A stretch of DNA of 64,000 nt from Nostoc sp. CHAB 5824 (GTDB lineage: Bacteria; Cyanobacteriota; Cyanobacteriia; Cyanobacteriales; Nostocaceae): contig NZ_JAIVFT010000018.1 in the NCBI RefSeq assembly GCF_020829665.1, forward strand, positions 98,141 to 162,140. Reading direction: 5' to 3'. Position numbers and translations under genes: made by a program. Below are positions 53,682 through 63,274 of the stretch, piece by piece; position 1 is the stretch's first letter; each line of letters opens with the position of its first letter. The notes under the pieces are model-generated. The model was given only the letters and a program-made list of their open reading frames with translations, was not told the DNA's origin and made no database searches.

Positions 53682-54422
53682 ATGTTGCAACATCGTCCTC
53701 ACACTACAGTTGTTTTAGCAATGAGTGCAGATGGTAAAATAGCAGATTTTAGGCGATCGCCTGCTCGGTTTGGCTCAAGGGTTGATAAAGCACACTTAGA
53801 AAAACAAATCGCTGCTTCTGATGCCGTTTTATTCGGTGCTGGTACTTTAAGTGCCTACGGAACAACACTTACGGTATCAGATCCAACTCTAGTGCAACTT
53901 CGGGTGCAAGGAGGGAAGCCTCCGCAGCCAGCTCATATAGTGACTACGCACTCTGCAAACCTCAATCCGGAAATTAACTTTTTTAAGCAACCAGTTAGAC
54001 GCTGGCTACTCACGACAACGGCGGGAGCAGTTTCATGGAAAGAACGCTTACAGACGTTTCCCTCAACTCTGAGAACCGGAGCAAAAGAATGTCCTCCAGA
54101 ATTCGAGCAAATTTTGGTTTTTGAAACACCAACGCGAGAAATTGACATTCCCGCAGCTTTGAAACATCTAGCCACTCTACATATAACACGCTTGGCGATC
54201 TTAGGTGGAGGTAAATTAGTCGCTTCCTTGCTGGAATTAGATTTAATTGATGAATTATGGCTGACTGTCTGTCCGCTGATTTTAGGTGGTAATACCGCAC
54301 CTACACCCGTCGAAGGGAAAGGATTTTTATCCGATTTAGCTCCCAAACTGCAACTTTTAGAAGTTCATGCAGTTGAACAAGAAGTGTTTTTGCACTATCG
54401 CCTGCAACGACCAGCAGATTAG
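53682..54422 (+). CDS. RibD C-terminal-like reductase
   Basis: A 246-aa dihydrofolate reductase-fold protein with HTTVVLAMSADGKIADFRRS, DAVLFGAGTLSAYG, ILVFETPT, RLAILGGGKLVASLLELDLI DELWLTVCPLILGG. It resembles the reductase half of RibD and stands without the deaminase half. The family reduces a pyrimidine riboflavin precursor, but solitary copies may have other substrates. Confidence 0.88.
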   Translation: MLQHRPHTTVVLAMSADGKIADFRRSPARFGSRVDKAHLEKQIAASDAVLFGAGTLSAYGTTLTVSDPTLVQLRVQGGKPPQPAHIVTTHSANLNPEINFFKQPVRRWLLTTTAGAVSWKERLQTFPSTLRTGAKECPPEFEQILVFETPTREIDIPAALKHLATLHITRLAILGGGKLVASLLELDLIDELWLTVCPLILGGNTAPTPVEGKGFLSDLAPKLQLLEVHAVEQEVFLHYRLQRPAD

Positions 54423-54545
54423 ATTACGCTAAGTAAAGTTATTGGGCATTGGACATGGGGCATGGTTTAAGAATCAATAATTCTTCTTCCCCCGCTCCCC
54501 CACTCCCTACTCCCTACTCCCTACTCCTCTAAAAAAAGCCAGACA

Positions 54546-55727
54546 ATGGTGGAACAACTTAAGCCTCGCTATTCTGTCGTTTGGACGAACAAAATTGCTG
54601 AAGTACCCCAAAATGCCTGGAATGCTTTGGCAATGCCACTCAAAACGCCGTTTTTAGAATGGGAGTGGCTAAACAATATCGAAACCTCCCATAGCGCTAC
54701 GGCTAAAACTGGTTGGTTGCCAAATCACTTGACATTGTGGCGAGATAGAACGCTGATTGCGGCTGCGCCACTTTATCTCAAAGGACATAGTTCTGGTGAA
54801 TTTATTTTCGATCACCAATGGGCAGAGTTAGCCGATCGCATCGGAGTCCAATACTACCCAAAATTGCTGGGAATGACACCATTTACTCCCGCTGAAGGCT
54901 ATCGGTTCTTAATTGCCTCAGGAGAAGATGAGGATGAAATCACAGCGATAATGGTACATGAAATTGACACTTTTTGCTCCAAAAATCGAATTTCTGGGTG
55001 TCATTTTCTCTACGTCGATCCCGACTGGCGTCCGATGCTGGAACGGCATGGCTTTACAACTTGGCTGCACCACAGCTACATCTGGGAAAATGCTGGTTTT
55101 AAAACTTTTGATGACTACTTAAAAGTTTTCAACGCCAATCAGCGTCGTAATATCAAGCGAGAACGCAAAGCTGTGGAAAAAGCAGGTTTACGATTGCAAC
55201 CGCTGAGTGGCGATCAAATTCCTCAGTCTTCATTTCCTTTAATGTACCAGTTCTATGCTGACACCTGTGATAAGTTTGGCTGGTGGGGTAGCAAGTATCT
55301 CACAAAGCGGTTTTTTGAGCAGCTATACACCGATTATCGCCATCGGGTCTTGTTTTTTGCTGCATATAGCGAACAAGATAACTCTTATCCTTTAGGAATG
55401 TCCTTTTGTTTATTTAAAGGTGACAAACTCTATGGACGCTATTGGGGGAGTTTCCAAGAAATAGATTGCTTACATTTTGATGCTTGCTATTATGCACCGA
55501 TTGAGTGGGCGATCGCTAACAATATCCAAATTTTTGACCCTGGCGCGGGTGGACGCCACAAAAAACGACGCGGTTTCCCTGCTCTGCCCAATCACAGTTT
55601 GCACCGTTTTTACAATAATCGTTTAGGACAAATTTTACGTCCCTATATTAAGGAAGTGAATCAACTCGAACAGCAGGAGATTCAGGCAATTAATGCAGAC
55701 TTGCCATTTAGTGAGAAAAATGCTTAA
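54546..55727 (+). CDS. GNAT/FemAB-like peptidoglycan-related protein
   Basis: A 393-aa protein with NAWNALAMPLKTPFLEWEWL, LTLWRDRTLIAAAPLYLKGH, FDHQWAELADRIGVQYYPKL, FNANQRRNIKRERKAVEKAG and FDPGAGGRHKKRRGFPALPN, the pattern of the FemAB-like family PF04339. The name suggests peptidoglycan modification, which is not demonstrated here. No membrane segment. Confidence 0.8.
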   Translation: MVEQLKPRYSVVWTNKIAEVPQNAWNALAMPLKTPFLEWEWLNNIETSHSATAKTGWLPNHLTLWRDRTLIAAAPLYLKGHSSGEFIFDHQWAELADRIGVQYYPKLLGMTPFTPAEGYRFLIASGEDEDEITAIMVHEIDTFCSKNRISGCHFLYVDPDWRPMLERHGFTTWLHHSYIWENAGFKTFDDYLKVFNANQRRNIKRERKAVEKAGLRLQPLSGDQIPQSSFPLMYQFYADTCDKFGWWGSKYLTKRFFEQLYTDYRHRVLFFAAYSEQDNSYPLGMSFCLFKGDKLYGRYWGSFQEIDCLHFDACYYAPIEWAIANNIQIFDPGAGGRHKKRRGFPALPNHSLHRFYNNRLGQILRPYIKEVNQLEQQEIQAINADLPFSEKNA

Positions 55728-55863
55728 GGAAAAGGAACTACTTTCGCAACAGAGTTTGCCGAATAATTAAGCTTTACTCGGCAAACAGATGCAAATTTTC
55801 CTTATTTTCAAAATTGTCAAATTAAACTGTTGGCGAGCAAGACGGTATTTCTGCTACCATTCA

Positions 55864-56052
55864 TCACAATTCACCGTCTTGAATGCCTTCCCGCATAATT
55901 TCTTCTTGTTGGCGCATTGCCGCTGCCCATTCTGATTGTCCTTGAGATTCTAAGATAGTCACAGCTTTCTGTAAATCCTCAATTCCTTCTTGCGGTTGTC
56001 CTTTTAAAGCTAGAGCATTACTCTGATAAAAGTAAGTCTTTAGCAGGGCTTT
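55864..56052 (-). pseudogene. C-terminal remnant of a TPR-repeat protein
   Basis: On the reverse strand the DNA reads KALLKTYFYQSNALALKGQP QEGIEDLQKAVTILE...QQEEIMREGIQDGEL and then stop. This is one TPR repeat followed by a typical tail, with no start and no upstream part. The rest of the gene has been lost. Confidence 0.7.
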
Positions 56053-56290
56053 TAAATTTCATTTAAAGGTGAGGATATAGTTTTTTTTATAACTATGGCT
56101 TCAGTAAATTCATGCACTGATAAAGTTGCGGTTCATTTGACTATCAAAGTATAATTTATAGCAAATTAGAGAATTTGCTTTTAAGTAAAGGGAATCAAAA
56201 ATATCTGAAAGTATCAAGAAGACTAAGGGAGATAGGAATTACACTTGATATATAGTGTAAAAACTCTGAAGAAAAAAATTTCCTTTTGCA

Positions 56291-56680
56291 ATGCTTATGA
56301 ATTTAATAGTTGAAGATTTAGCCGCAATTGATGATAAACTTTCCCATCGTCATATTGACCTTGATCCAGGTGGATATTTTATTATTTACTTGGATCGAGA
56401 CGCAGGGTTAATTTATGCTAAGCATTTTACAAATATAATTGACGATCGCGGTTTAGCTGTCGATCCAGAAACGGGAAAGGTAATTCCGGCGCGAGAAAAG
56501 GTAGAACGAACTCACACGAAGGTTTTTAGCGCGAGAACGGCGAAAGAACTCTGCGTGAAAATTTTTGAAGAAACTCAGCCCCCTCCTGTAACTCAATTAG
56601 ATCATGCAGCTTATTTGGGTCGAGAATTTATCCGGGCTGAGGTAGCGTTAGTTACAGGGCAAGAGTATGTTCAAGATTAA
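56291..56680 (+). CDS. DUF4346-domain protein
   Basis: A 129-aa protein: HRHIDLDPGGYFIIYLDRDA GLIYAKHFTN, DPETGKVIPAREKVERTHTK and LDHAAYLGREFIRAEVALVT GQEYVQD are the DUF4346 hallmarks, a family found in cyanobacteria also as part of larger folate-related proteins. Function unknown. Confidence 0.85.
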   Translation: MLMNLIVEDLAAIDDKLSHRHIDLDPGGYFIIYLDRDAGLIYAKHFTNIIDDRGLAVDPETGKVIPAREKVERTHTKVFSARTAKELCVKIFEETQPPPVTQLDHAAYLGREFIRAEVALVTGQEYVQD

Positions 56681-56692
56681 AATTAGGAGTGA

Positions 56693-56742
56693 GGAGTTAA
56701 GGTTAAGAGTTAGAAATTCATAACTCCTAACTCCTAACTTTG
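56693..56742. terminator. Hairpin between convergent DUF4346 and psb32 genes
   Basis: TTAGGAGTGAGGAGTTA and TAACTCCTAACTCCTAA can pair with internal mismatches around a GAAATTCA-type loop. Likely a shared terminator. Confidence 0.5.
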
Positions 56743-56745
56743 CCA

Positions 56746-57483
56746 TTACCCATTAGATGAGGGCTGATTTATCTGATAGATATAGTAAGTTGCCATTGGG
56801 ATAACGGTGGCGGCAATTAACAATCCTACTACCCAAGCAGTAGCGTTACCTTGGTCAGTTTCTCCTGCTTTTTTGAAGGTGCCTTCTACCTGTACATTGT
56901 CAGTGATTTGGGGTGGGCCTGGATCGGCTTTGCCAGAGAGAACGGCGACAAGGCGATCGCTTGCATCTAAAAATGCCTGATTGTATTTGTTACCATTGCG
57001 TAATGGCACACTTAATGTTTCAGTAGCTACACTCTCGGCAATAGAGTCGGTAAGCATTGGCTTGACTTGATCCCCAGTAATAATGGCAGTACCATTGGTA
57101 ACTGTATCAATAACCAATAAAGTTTGATTAGCTTGGGCTTCTTTTGTGGGAAACCATTTTTCAAACAGTTCTTTGATGAAGCTTTCCGGTGTTTCACCAT
57201 AGTCGAGGCGGCGAACAGTAACAATTCTGACTTCCTTATCTGTTTGCTTTGCCAAATCCTCGAAAGCGCTGCTAATCTTACCTTCATTTAGACGACTGAT
57301 GACTTCACCTTGATCCAAAACCCACGTGTCATTACCTGCTGTGAGGTTGGGTAATTGATACACCCCTGTGGCTAAAGCAGGTGCGGCAAACAGCGAGGCT
57401 GCTAAAATAACCGTCACCAAAGGTAGAATTAGCCGGATAAGGTGTTTTTGACTGCTAAATACTTGTTTGAGGAGCTGTTTCAT
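56746..57483 (-). CDS. psb32: Psb32-like TPM-domain protein (photosystem II repair)
   Basis: About 245 aa from ATG 57483. An N-terminal signal peptide (LPLVTVILAASLFAAPALA) leads to a TPM domain (DTWVLDQGEVISRLNEGKIS, VRIVTVRRLDYGETPESFIK and WFPTKEAQANQTLLVIDT) and a C-terminal membrane helix (AWVVGLLIAATVIPMATYYI). This is the architecture of Psb32, which helps photosystem II recover from light damage in the thylakoid lumen. Confidence 0.88.
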   Translation of the reverse strand: MKQLLKQVFSSQKHLIRLILPLVTVILAASLFAAPALATGVYQLPNLTAGNDTWVLDQGEVISRLNEGKISSAFEDLAKQTDKEVRIVTVRRLDYGETPESFIKELFEKWFPTKEAQANQTLLVIDTVTNGTAIITGDQVKPMLTDSIAESVATETLSVPLRNGNKYNQAFLDASDRLVAVLSGKADPGPPQITDNVQVEGTFKKAGETDQGNATAWVVGLLIAATVIPMATYYIYQINQPSSNG

Positions 57484-57867
57484 TGTGTGATCCCTAAGAC
57501 AGACTTGCACCAAAAATACTACAGAACCACTGCCAAAATCACCTCGTTCCCGGTTTTCTCCGGTTTCAAGTTTTTGCTACTACCAGCAGATATATATTTT
57601 ACGGGATTTTTTGATTGCACAAACTTGTTCTGAGGCCGGCTGCAAGCGTTAACCTGACAAAAAATACCGCCCATTTTGGGAATTAGCCCAAATAGTTAGG
57701 GCGGAATTTACAAACCATCTTGAAACTATATCGTATTATCAATATTTTTGGCAGAATCAATCACATTTTTTCATGTCTGCAAGTAGCTTTTCCTACTGTA
57801 GCTATTGATGCGTCATATCTGCATTTTTCTGGAATTTTAGCTAAATCCATATCAATATAATATATAC

Positions 57868-58548
57868 ATGACCATAATTTTAACTAACGACGACGGCATT
57901 GATGCCCCTGGTATCCGAGCGCTGCTCAAAGCTGTAAACGGCAAAAATGCTATTATCGCTGCTCCTGCCGATCATCAGTCTGGCTGTGGACATCAAGTTA
58001 CCACCACTCGTGCCATCAACCTCCAGCGACGTTCTGAGACTGAGTATGCGATCGCAGGCACTCCCGCTGATTGTGTGAGAATTGCTTTAACACAAACTAC
58101 CGCAGATGTCAAATTTGTACTTTCAGGTATCAACGCTGGAGGAAACTTGGGAGTCGATGTCTACATTTCTGGCACAGTGGCTGCTGTGCGAGAAGCCGCA
58201 ATGCACGGTATTCCAGGAATTGCCATTTCCCACTATCGCAAAGCCAAGCAGAGTTTTGATTGGGATCTGGCAGCCAAATTTACAGCTGAAGTAATAGAAG
58301 ACTTACTCAAGCGTCCCTTAGAACCGGGAAGCTTTTGGAATGTGAACCTGCCGCATCTGCAACCAGGAGAATCAGATCCTAATATGGTTTTTTGCCAACC
58401 CTGTACCAGACCTTTGCCTGTAAACTATCGAATTGAGGGCGATAATTTTTATTATGTAGGCGAATATAGCAAACGCGATCGCACTCCTGGTAGCGATGTA
58501 GATGTATGTTTTTCCGGCAATATTGCGGTAACTCAGTTAAAGGTTTGA
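57868..58548 (+). CDS. surE: 5'/3'-nucleotidase SurE, short paralogue
   Basis: A 226-aa SurE with MTIILTNDDGIDAPGIRAL (metal ligands), APADHQSGCGHQVTT and SGINAGGNLG. It lacks about 40 residues of the longer copy at 2804-3601, mainly in the C-terminal half. Two divergent SurE proteins in one genome are seen in other cyanobacteria, implying different substrates. Starts at ATG 57868 with no strong ribosome binding site. Confidence 0.92.
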   Translation: MTIILTNDDGIDAPGIRALLKAVNGKNAIIAAPADHQSGCGHQVTTTRAINLQRRSETEYAIAGTPADCVRIALTQTTADVKFVLSGINAGGNLGVDVYISGTVAAVREAAMHGIPGIAISHYRKAKQSFDWDLAAKFTAEVIEDLLKRPLEPGSFWNVNLPHLQPGESDPNMVFCQPCTRPLPVNYRIEGDNFYYVGEYSKRDRTPGSDVDVCFSGNIAVTQLKV

Positions 58549-58670
58549 CATGTAAGACTATTAATCTTATGACTACTGTTTGTGCGATCGTGAGTCGAAA
58601 TTTTCAAGGTTTTGAAATCTGGTAAAGTTTCAGTAGCACTGAACACCAATTTCAAAAAAAGGAGAAAAAT

Positions 58671-59294
58671 ATGCAGTTTCTCAAAGTTGTTCTTGTCGCT
58701 CTCGTGTTGATGGTAAACCTGTTAATTGCTCAACCCTCTTGGGCGGGCAAGGATTTTACTAAGGGGGCAGACTATGCCGAGGTAACTCAGGCGCTCAATC
58801 AACTTCTAACTGTAAAGGATACACCTGAGCAAGCTGGCTATACACCTGAGCAATTCCAGCAGCGGCTGGCACAATTGCAATTTCAGAAAAATGTCATAGA
58901 AACAGCTAGGAAGCGGGCGCAGTGCCGCAATGAAACTGGAAAGACTTTGGCTGTCTATGCCAATAAACCAAAAAAATCTCCAACTCAACTCTACTTCCTG
59001 GGCACAGGAACAATCACGGATGATGATTGGGATTGCGATGGCATTTACTTACCCGCAGGTTCTCAAGTGGTTCTAGGCCCGAACGCTCAACCGCAAGAAC
59101 TGGCTCAACCAATTGCCATCAAGTTTGTCGATGGTACACAGTCTATTGCTAGAACCAATCCAGCCACTGGTGTAATTGAATTGAATGTTGAACCTGCTAA
59201 AGTATTCAAGGCGGGTGAGAGCAACTGGTTACTCCCCACTTTTTCCCAAGCAGATATTGATACGCAAATTCCCACCCCACAACTCATTGACTAA
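58671..59294 (+). CDS. Secreted conserved-looking protein of unknown function
   Basis: A 207-aa protein with a signal peptide (MQFLKVVLVALVLMVNLLIA, cleavage near PSWAG), a helical section and a strand-rich part (TQLYFLGTGTITDDDWDCDG IYLPAGSQVVLG). Preceded by an AAAGGAG ribosome binding site. No family recognised. Confidence 0.65.
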   Translation: MQFLKVVLVALVLMVNLLIAQPSWAGKDFTKGADYAEVTQALNQLLTVKDTPEQAGYTPEQFQQRLAQLQFQKNVIETARKRAQCRNETGKTLAVYANKPKKSPTQLYFLGTGTITDDDWDCDGIYLPAGSQVVLGPNAQPQELAQPIAIKFVDGTQSIARTNPATGVIELNVEPAKVFKAGESNWLLPTFSQADIDTQIPTPQLID

Positions 59295-59381
59295 TCTCAT
59301 CTAGATAATTCAACTTTTATGCACCTACCACATAAAAGTTGAACTAAAGCAATAGGATATGTAAAGGGAAATCTTCAACCA

Positions 59382-60029
59382 TTGAACAATCAATTTTTAA
59401 TTAAGGAAAAATTGCAAGCCACGCTCGAGAAAATTCAAACTAAGAGCAATAGCTTTCCTATTACAGATTTGCAGCTAGATAAAAACTTAGCCGAAGAAAT
59501 TGAACAATTGACGACGGAATTAGAAAGCGTTAATCCCAATCTTAATCCTCTTCTCTACGCTACTTCTTTGTTGGAGGGAGCTTGGCAACTACAATACTCC
59601 ACTGCGAAAGAAATCCGCTCTTTAAGTTCTCTTCCATTAGGATTAAAGCTGGGTAAAGTTTATCAAGTGATTGATGTTGCAAATAAATTGTTTTTCAATC
59701 TAGCTAAAGTTAAACATTCTCTAAGGCTAGTATCGGGATATGTCAAAGTGACAGCTAGCTTTGAGCTAGCCAAAGAAGATTTAGAGCCTTTACCTAACAA
59801 ACGCATTAACGTCTATTTTGACAAACGCTACCTATCGATTGAGAAGATTATTGGCATTAATACCCCGCAACTCAACCCATTTAAGGTTGTTCCAGCTAAT
59901 AATCCTACTAGCAGAACTGCCACGCTAGACATTACTTACTTAGATGAAACCTTAAGAATTGGACGTGGAGGAGATGGAAGTTTATTTATTCTTAGTAAAT
60001 CCAATGATTTACCTGACTTCACCTCCTAA
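59382..60029 (+). CDS. PAP/fibrillin-family lipid-associated protein
   Basis: A 215-aa protein with NPLLYATSLLEGAWQLQYST AKEIRSLSSLPLGLKLGKVY QVID and TLDITYLDETLRIGRGGDGS LFIL, typical of PAP/fibrillin (plastoglobulin) proteins of thylakoid membranes and plastoglobules. A TTG start at 59382 is required because no ATG is available in frame. Confidence 0.85.
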   Translation: MNNQFLIKEKLQATLEKIQTKSNSFPITDLQLDKNLAEEIEQLTTELESVNPNLNPLLYATSLLEGAWQLQYSTAKEIRSLSSLPLGLKLGKVYQVIDVANKLFFNLAKVKHSLRLVSGYVKVTASFELAKEDLEPLPNKRINVYFDKRYLSIEKIIGINTPQLNPFKVVPANNPTSRTATLDITYLDETLRIGRGGDGSLFILSKSNDLPDFTS

Positions 60030-60059
60030 ATTTGAAATTACTCGCGCCGCCGAATGAAT

Positions 60060-60836
60060 ATGGCTCTCTCAATAATGCATCTTTTCACCAAGGTAAAACC
60101 AGGTTCTGCGATGGTAGACTTTAAAACATTAAATTTAAAGGTAGGTCATGGTATAGAAGGAGATATTAATGCCGATACTATAAGTCCCAGGCAAGTTTTA
60201 ATTGTTAGATATGAAGATATTTTAGACTTATCAATTAAACCAGGAGAATTGCGAGAAAATATTGTGATTACAGGTATAGAAGTTGATAATTTTATCCCTG
60301 GTTCTCTGTTAACCTTTGAAAGTGGTGCGGCAATTCGTTTAACTTTTCACTGCGAACCGTGTAAGCGAATAGCCCACTTGGTAGAATCATTAAAGAGTAT
60401 CCAAAAAAAAAGAGGAATTTTAGGCGTAGTTATTAAATCAGGTAAAATCCAGGTTGGTAATAGTTTTCAGGTTCAAGCTAATAAGTTTCCAGCCTTATCT
60501 GAAAATCCATACAAACGATTTCTAAATTTCATCATCAAAATCCCAAGTGGGAAAGTAGTTACATATAAACAGATAATCAAAGGTATAGGAGTAGATAATA
60601 GCTATCTAAGAGCTATTCCTACATACCTGAAAAAAACCTCGGCTGCTGATTATCCAGTACATAGAATATTAGACTCTAAAGGTCATTTGATAAATTACGT
60701 CAACCAACAAAAAAATAAGTTGGTAAATGAAGGAGTTAAGGTTTTATCTGAAGCAGATTTATTAATAAATTCAAACAAAAATTTTGTAGATATTAAATAT
60801 TATCTATGGGAAGATCACACTATCTATTTAGAATAG
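60060..60836 (+). CDS. MOSC domain fused to an alkyltransferase-like (MGMT-fold) domain
   Basis: Residues 1-145 form a MOSC domain: MHLFTKVKPGSAMVDFKTLN, GHGIEGDINADTISPRQVLI, LRENIVITGIEV and TFHCEPCKRIAHL with the conserved Cys near residue 100. Residues 155-235 match the MGMT C-terminal DNA-binding fold (FLNFIIKIPSGKVVTYKQII, SYLRAIPTYLKKTSAADYPV HRILDSKGHLI, LVNEGVKVL). The reactive Cys of the PCHR motif is replaced, reading PVHR, so it resembles alkyltransferase-like ATL proteins that bind but do not repair damaged bases. ATG 60060 or 60054 is the start. Confidence 0.8.
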   Translation: MALSIMHLFTKVKPGSAMVDFKTLNLKVGHGIEGDINADTISPRQVLIVRYEDILDLSIKPGELRENIVITGIEVDNFIPGSLLTFESGAAIRLTFHCEPCKRIAHLVESLKSIQKKRGILGVVIKSGKIQVGNSFQVQANKFPALSENPYKRFLNFIIKIPSGKVVTYKQIIKGIGVDNSYLRAIPTYLKKTSAADYPVHRILDSKGHLINYVNQQKNKLVNEGVKVLSEADLLINSNKNFVDIKYYLWEDHTIYLE

Positions 60837-60905
60837 ACATTACTGTAATTTTCATGGTAGTTGCAATATTATTTTATACTGGGAAATAAAAAATGCTTGG
60901 TTTAA

Positions 60906-61823
60906 TCAAGATAATCCCTGATTTTTGATTTGTTTAGATGTAGCTTCCATAAAGTCGATAAAAACTTTTATGAGCTTATGAATTCCCTCGCTACCTCCTG
61001 CAATTAAACCTCCTGTCAGCAATGCATCTAGACAACGGAAAATCACTACTTGTATTGGATTATCTAAATCAATAACTATAAGTGGCTCGATTGAGCGAAT
61101 ACCTATTGCGCTCATTAAAAGACCAAATAAAAGGGATGTCCATAGAGCAATTGTTCGTGTATCAGATTTATAGGCTGTTCTTTGGCGCTCTTTTTCATTT
61201 ATATCATCAATTTGTGGCTTGAATATTTTTAATGGTTCTTGTTGGTTTTGTGTAAAGTTTTGGATAATTTGCTGTTCTAAACTCATTCCTTCGGGTGGGA
61301 GTCCACTGATTTGATTGGATTCTAAAGAAGGGAATTGGTTTTGTTGTACTTCCATAAGTCTTATTTTCTCAGATAGTAAAGCTTGTTTTTGCTGAATACT
61401 AATATCTAATTGTTCGATGAATGGCCCCCGCCAAGTAGTTATAAAAACTTCTAAAGAACGCTCTAATAGCAGAGAAATGAATAGTTGTAATGTGAGTAGC
61501 TGGATAATATCATTAAGTCCAAATGGTTTTAAAACAAATGGTTTAGATGATAGCCAAGTTGACAAGGTTACTACTAGAAAACTAATAATGATTAATACAA
61601 TAAATAGAGGGGATTCTGGAGAAAGCTTTAGCAACGTATCTAGACTCCTGTTTCGCGTCACAATATCTAACACAGCTTGAAGGTGAGAACTACACCTGCT
61701 GAATAACTTAACAAGGTTAATTTGATAGAACAGTAAATAATTTATTACGCAGACCTTTTTTCTAGGAGTGTGATAGGTTATGCGTACCTTGGTGGTAGCA
61801 GGGTAAAAAGTATTGCTATACAA
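60906..61823 (-). CDS. Membrane protein with coiled coil, function unknown
   Basis: Up to 305 aa; the start is uncertain because the first 50 residues look unlike a real N-terminus. Membrane helices are near residues 72-92 (PLFIVLIIISFLVVTLSTWL), 103-122 and 228-247 (IALWTSLLFGLLMSAIGIRS), a Gln-rich coiled region lies between, and the end is GGSEGIHKLIKVFIDFMEAT. No family recognised. Confidence 0.5.
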   Translation of the reverse strand: MYSNTFYPATTKVRITYHTPRKKVCVINYLLFYQINLVKLFSRCSSHLQAVLDIVTRNRSLDTLLKLSPESPLFIVLIIISFLVVTLSTWLSSKPFVLKPFGLNDIIQLLTLQLFISLLLERSLEVFITTWRGPFIEQLDISIQQKQALLSEKIRLMEVQQNQFPSLESNQISGLPPEGMSLEQQIIQNFTQNQQEPLKIFKPQIDDINEKERQRTAYKSDTRTIALWTSLLFGLLMSAIGIRSIEPLIVIDLDNPIQVVIFRCLDALLTGGLIAGGSEGIHKLIKVFIDFMEATSKQIKNQGLS

Positions 61824-61959
61824 GCATTTACTTCTGAAATGCTTGGCTTAAAATGCACTGCGCGAAGCTACTGTGGGGCGATCGCGCTTCCTCCCCCGCT
61901 TTCTTATAAGATAAATATGAAAAGGTGCGTTGGGAAAAGGGGCGACGCTAGAGCCATTG

Positions 61960-62150
61960 GTGTCAACTTAAGGTAAAACCCTTTTAAAACCTCGTTAAGA
62001 GCCTCTGGCTGGAAATACACTTCAATTGCGGCTCTGCCGCTAATTCTAGAGGCAAAGCCTCCTATTAGGCATTCCCAGTCAGAGACTCTTAACGAGAAAA
62101 ACAATCTCTCAAAGCTTTGTCTCAACTGGTTTTTACATTAAGTTGACACG
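61960..62150. mobile_element. MITE, 191 bp, ends GTGTCAACTTAA
   Basis: Imperfect inverted ends of about 22 bp (GTGTCAACTTAAGGTAAAAC on the left; the right end reads TACATTAAGTTGACACG) enclose a nested inverted pair CTCGTTAAGAG / CTCTTAACGAG and GC-rich inner arms. No coding capacity. Non-autonomous transposon remnant. Confidence 0.7.
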
Positions 62151-62351
62151 TATGTGCTAAAGCAAGCAGCAACCATAGCACCAACTAAAAACCCCTCCAA
62201 GGTTGAAGGGGTTAAGGTAATTTTTGGTAATGGAATGGTGATTAGGGGGAGACAGTAGCTTTTCCTCTCCGATGACGCATTTTTTTGTCAAAGCAACCAG
62301 ATGATAGTGCAGCATTTCATAAATCCGTTACGAACCTCTGCAACGCTGTAC

Positions 62352-62747
62352 TTAGTAAGATAAATTATTAGTGTTGCCGAATGATGTCAGCTGCGACTCC
62401 ACAGCGTTTAGGTAACCTGTATCATTCAAAGCTTGTGCTGGTAACTTTTTAGCGTTGACAGCAGCCTTAACTACATCTAATGCAGTCAGGCTTCCTGTTT
62501 GGTATTGAGAAACCAAAGCACTACCACTAGGAATACCCTGTGCTTTCAGGTTACCTTGATAAGCTAGAAATGCAGCATCAAAGGGTTTGAGGTAGCTGAC
62601 GTTCGTAGAATGAGTGAGTAAATTGTTTAAGTTGATAGCTATAGGTTCGTTACTATTGTTAGTAGCTGTTTGAGCGCCACCGATTCCAGGTAATAAAGCA
62701 ATAGAAGCAACAATGAGTACAGAATCAATCAAGGTGGAGAATTTCAT
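62352..62747 (-). CDS. Small secreted protein, function unknown
   Basis: 131 aa from ATG 62747. Signal peptide MKFSTLIDSVLIVASIALL ending near GGAQT, then a mature helical domain (PIAINLNNLL, LDVVKAAVNAKKLPAQ). No family recognised. Confidence 0.6.
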   Translation of the reverse strand: MKFSTLIDSVLIVASIALLPGIGGAQTATNNSNEPIAINLNNLLTHSTNVSYLKPFDAAFLAYQGNLKAQGIPSGSALVSQYQTGSLTALDVVKAAVNAKKLPAQALNDTGYLNAVESQLTSFGNTNNLSY

Positions 62748-62777
62748 AGGGTTATCCTTAGTTAAAGTAAAGTGCAA

Positions 62778-63274
62778 TTAGGGTTCTTGAGTATATAGAG
62801 TCTTATTTTTTATCAGTCTCAACTTCCTGCACGCAGGTCACCTAAGCGGTTGATTTATTCCTCACCCATTCGGGTGATTTAATTGAGCGTAGGAACTGAA
62901 AGAGTCAATCGAGAGCAAAGTTAAGAAAAACTTGAACAGATATATATTTAACTGAGGCAATCTCAAAGTTTATGCGGCGCTGTTACTCAGTTGTAGGCGT
63001 AGCCCAACCCAGGCATCGCATCTCGGCGCTATCCCCTTCAACAGCAGATTTATTGGTTAACTTTGATTGGATCTATATATATTCTGGTTTACCGAACATA
63101 AAAATTAGAGTAACCCGTAACTTTTATCATGTCTAATTTAGGACGGTAATTATCAATTACTTGGTGCTAATAACCGAATTCACCGCAGTTTGAACTATAC
63201 ATAAGATAAATATGTAAGCACAAAGTGAAGTGCAAAACTGATTAACTAAAAGCTAATTGATGCGAGGAAGAGTT
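62778..63274. other. Spacer between the secreted protein gene and hsp20
   Basis: About 500 bases without a gene. No heat-shock operator such as CIRCE is present upstream of hsp20. GAGGAAG at 63261-63267 is the ribosome binding site of the next gene. Confidence 0.4.

Noticed and set aside
61770..62125. Short open frames at the MITE
   Set aside because: They cross the inverted ends of the MITE and contain no recognisable protein.
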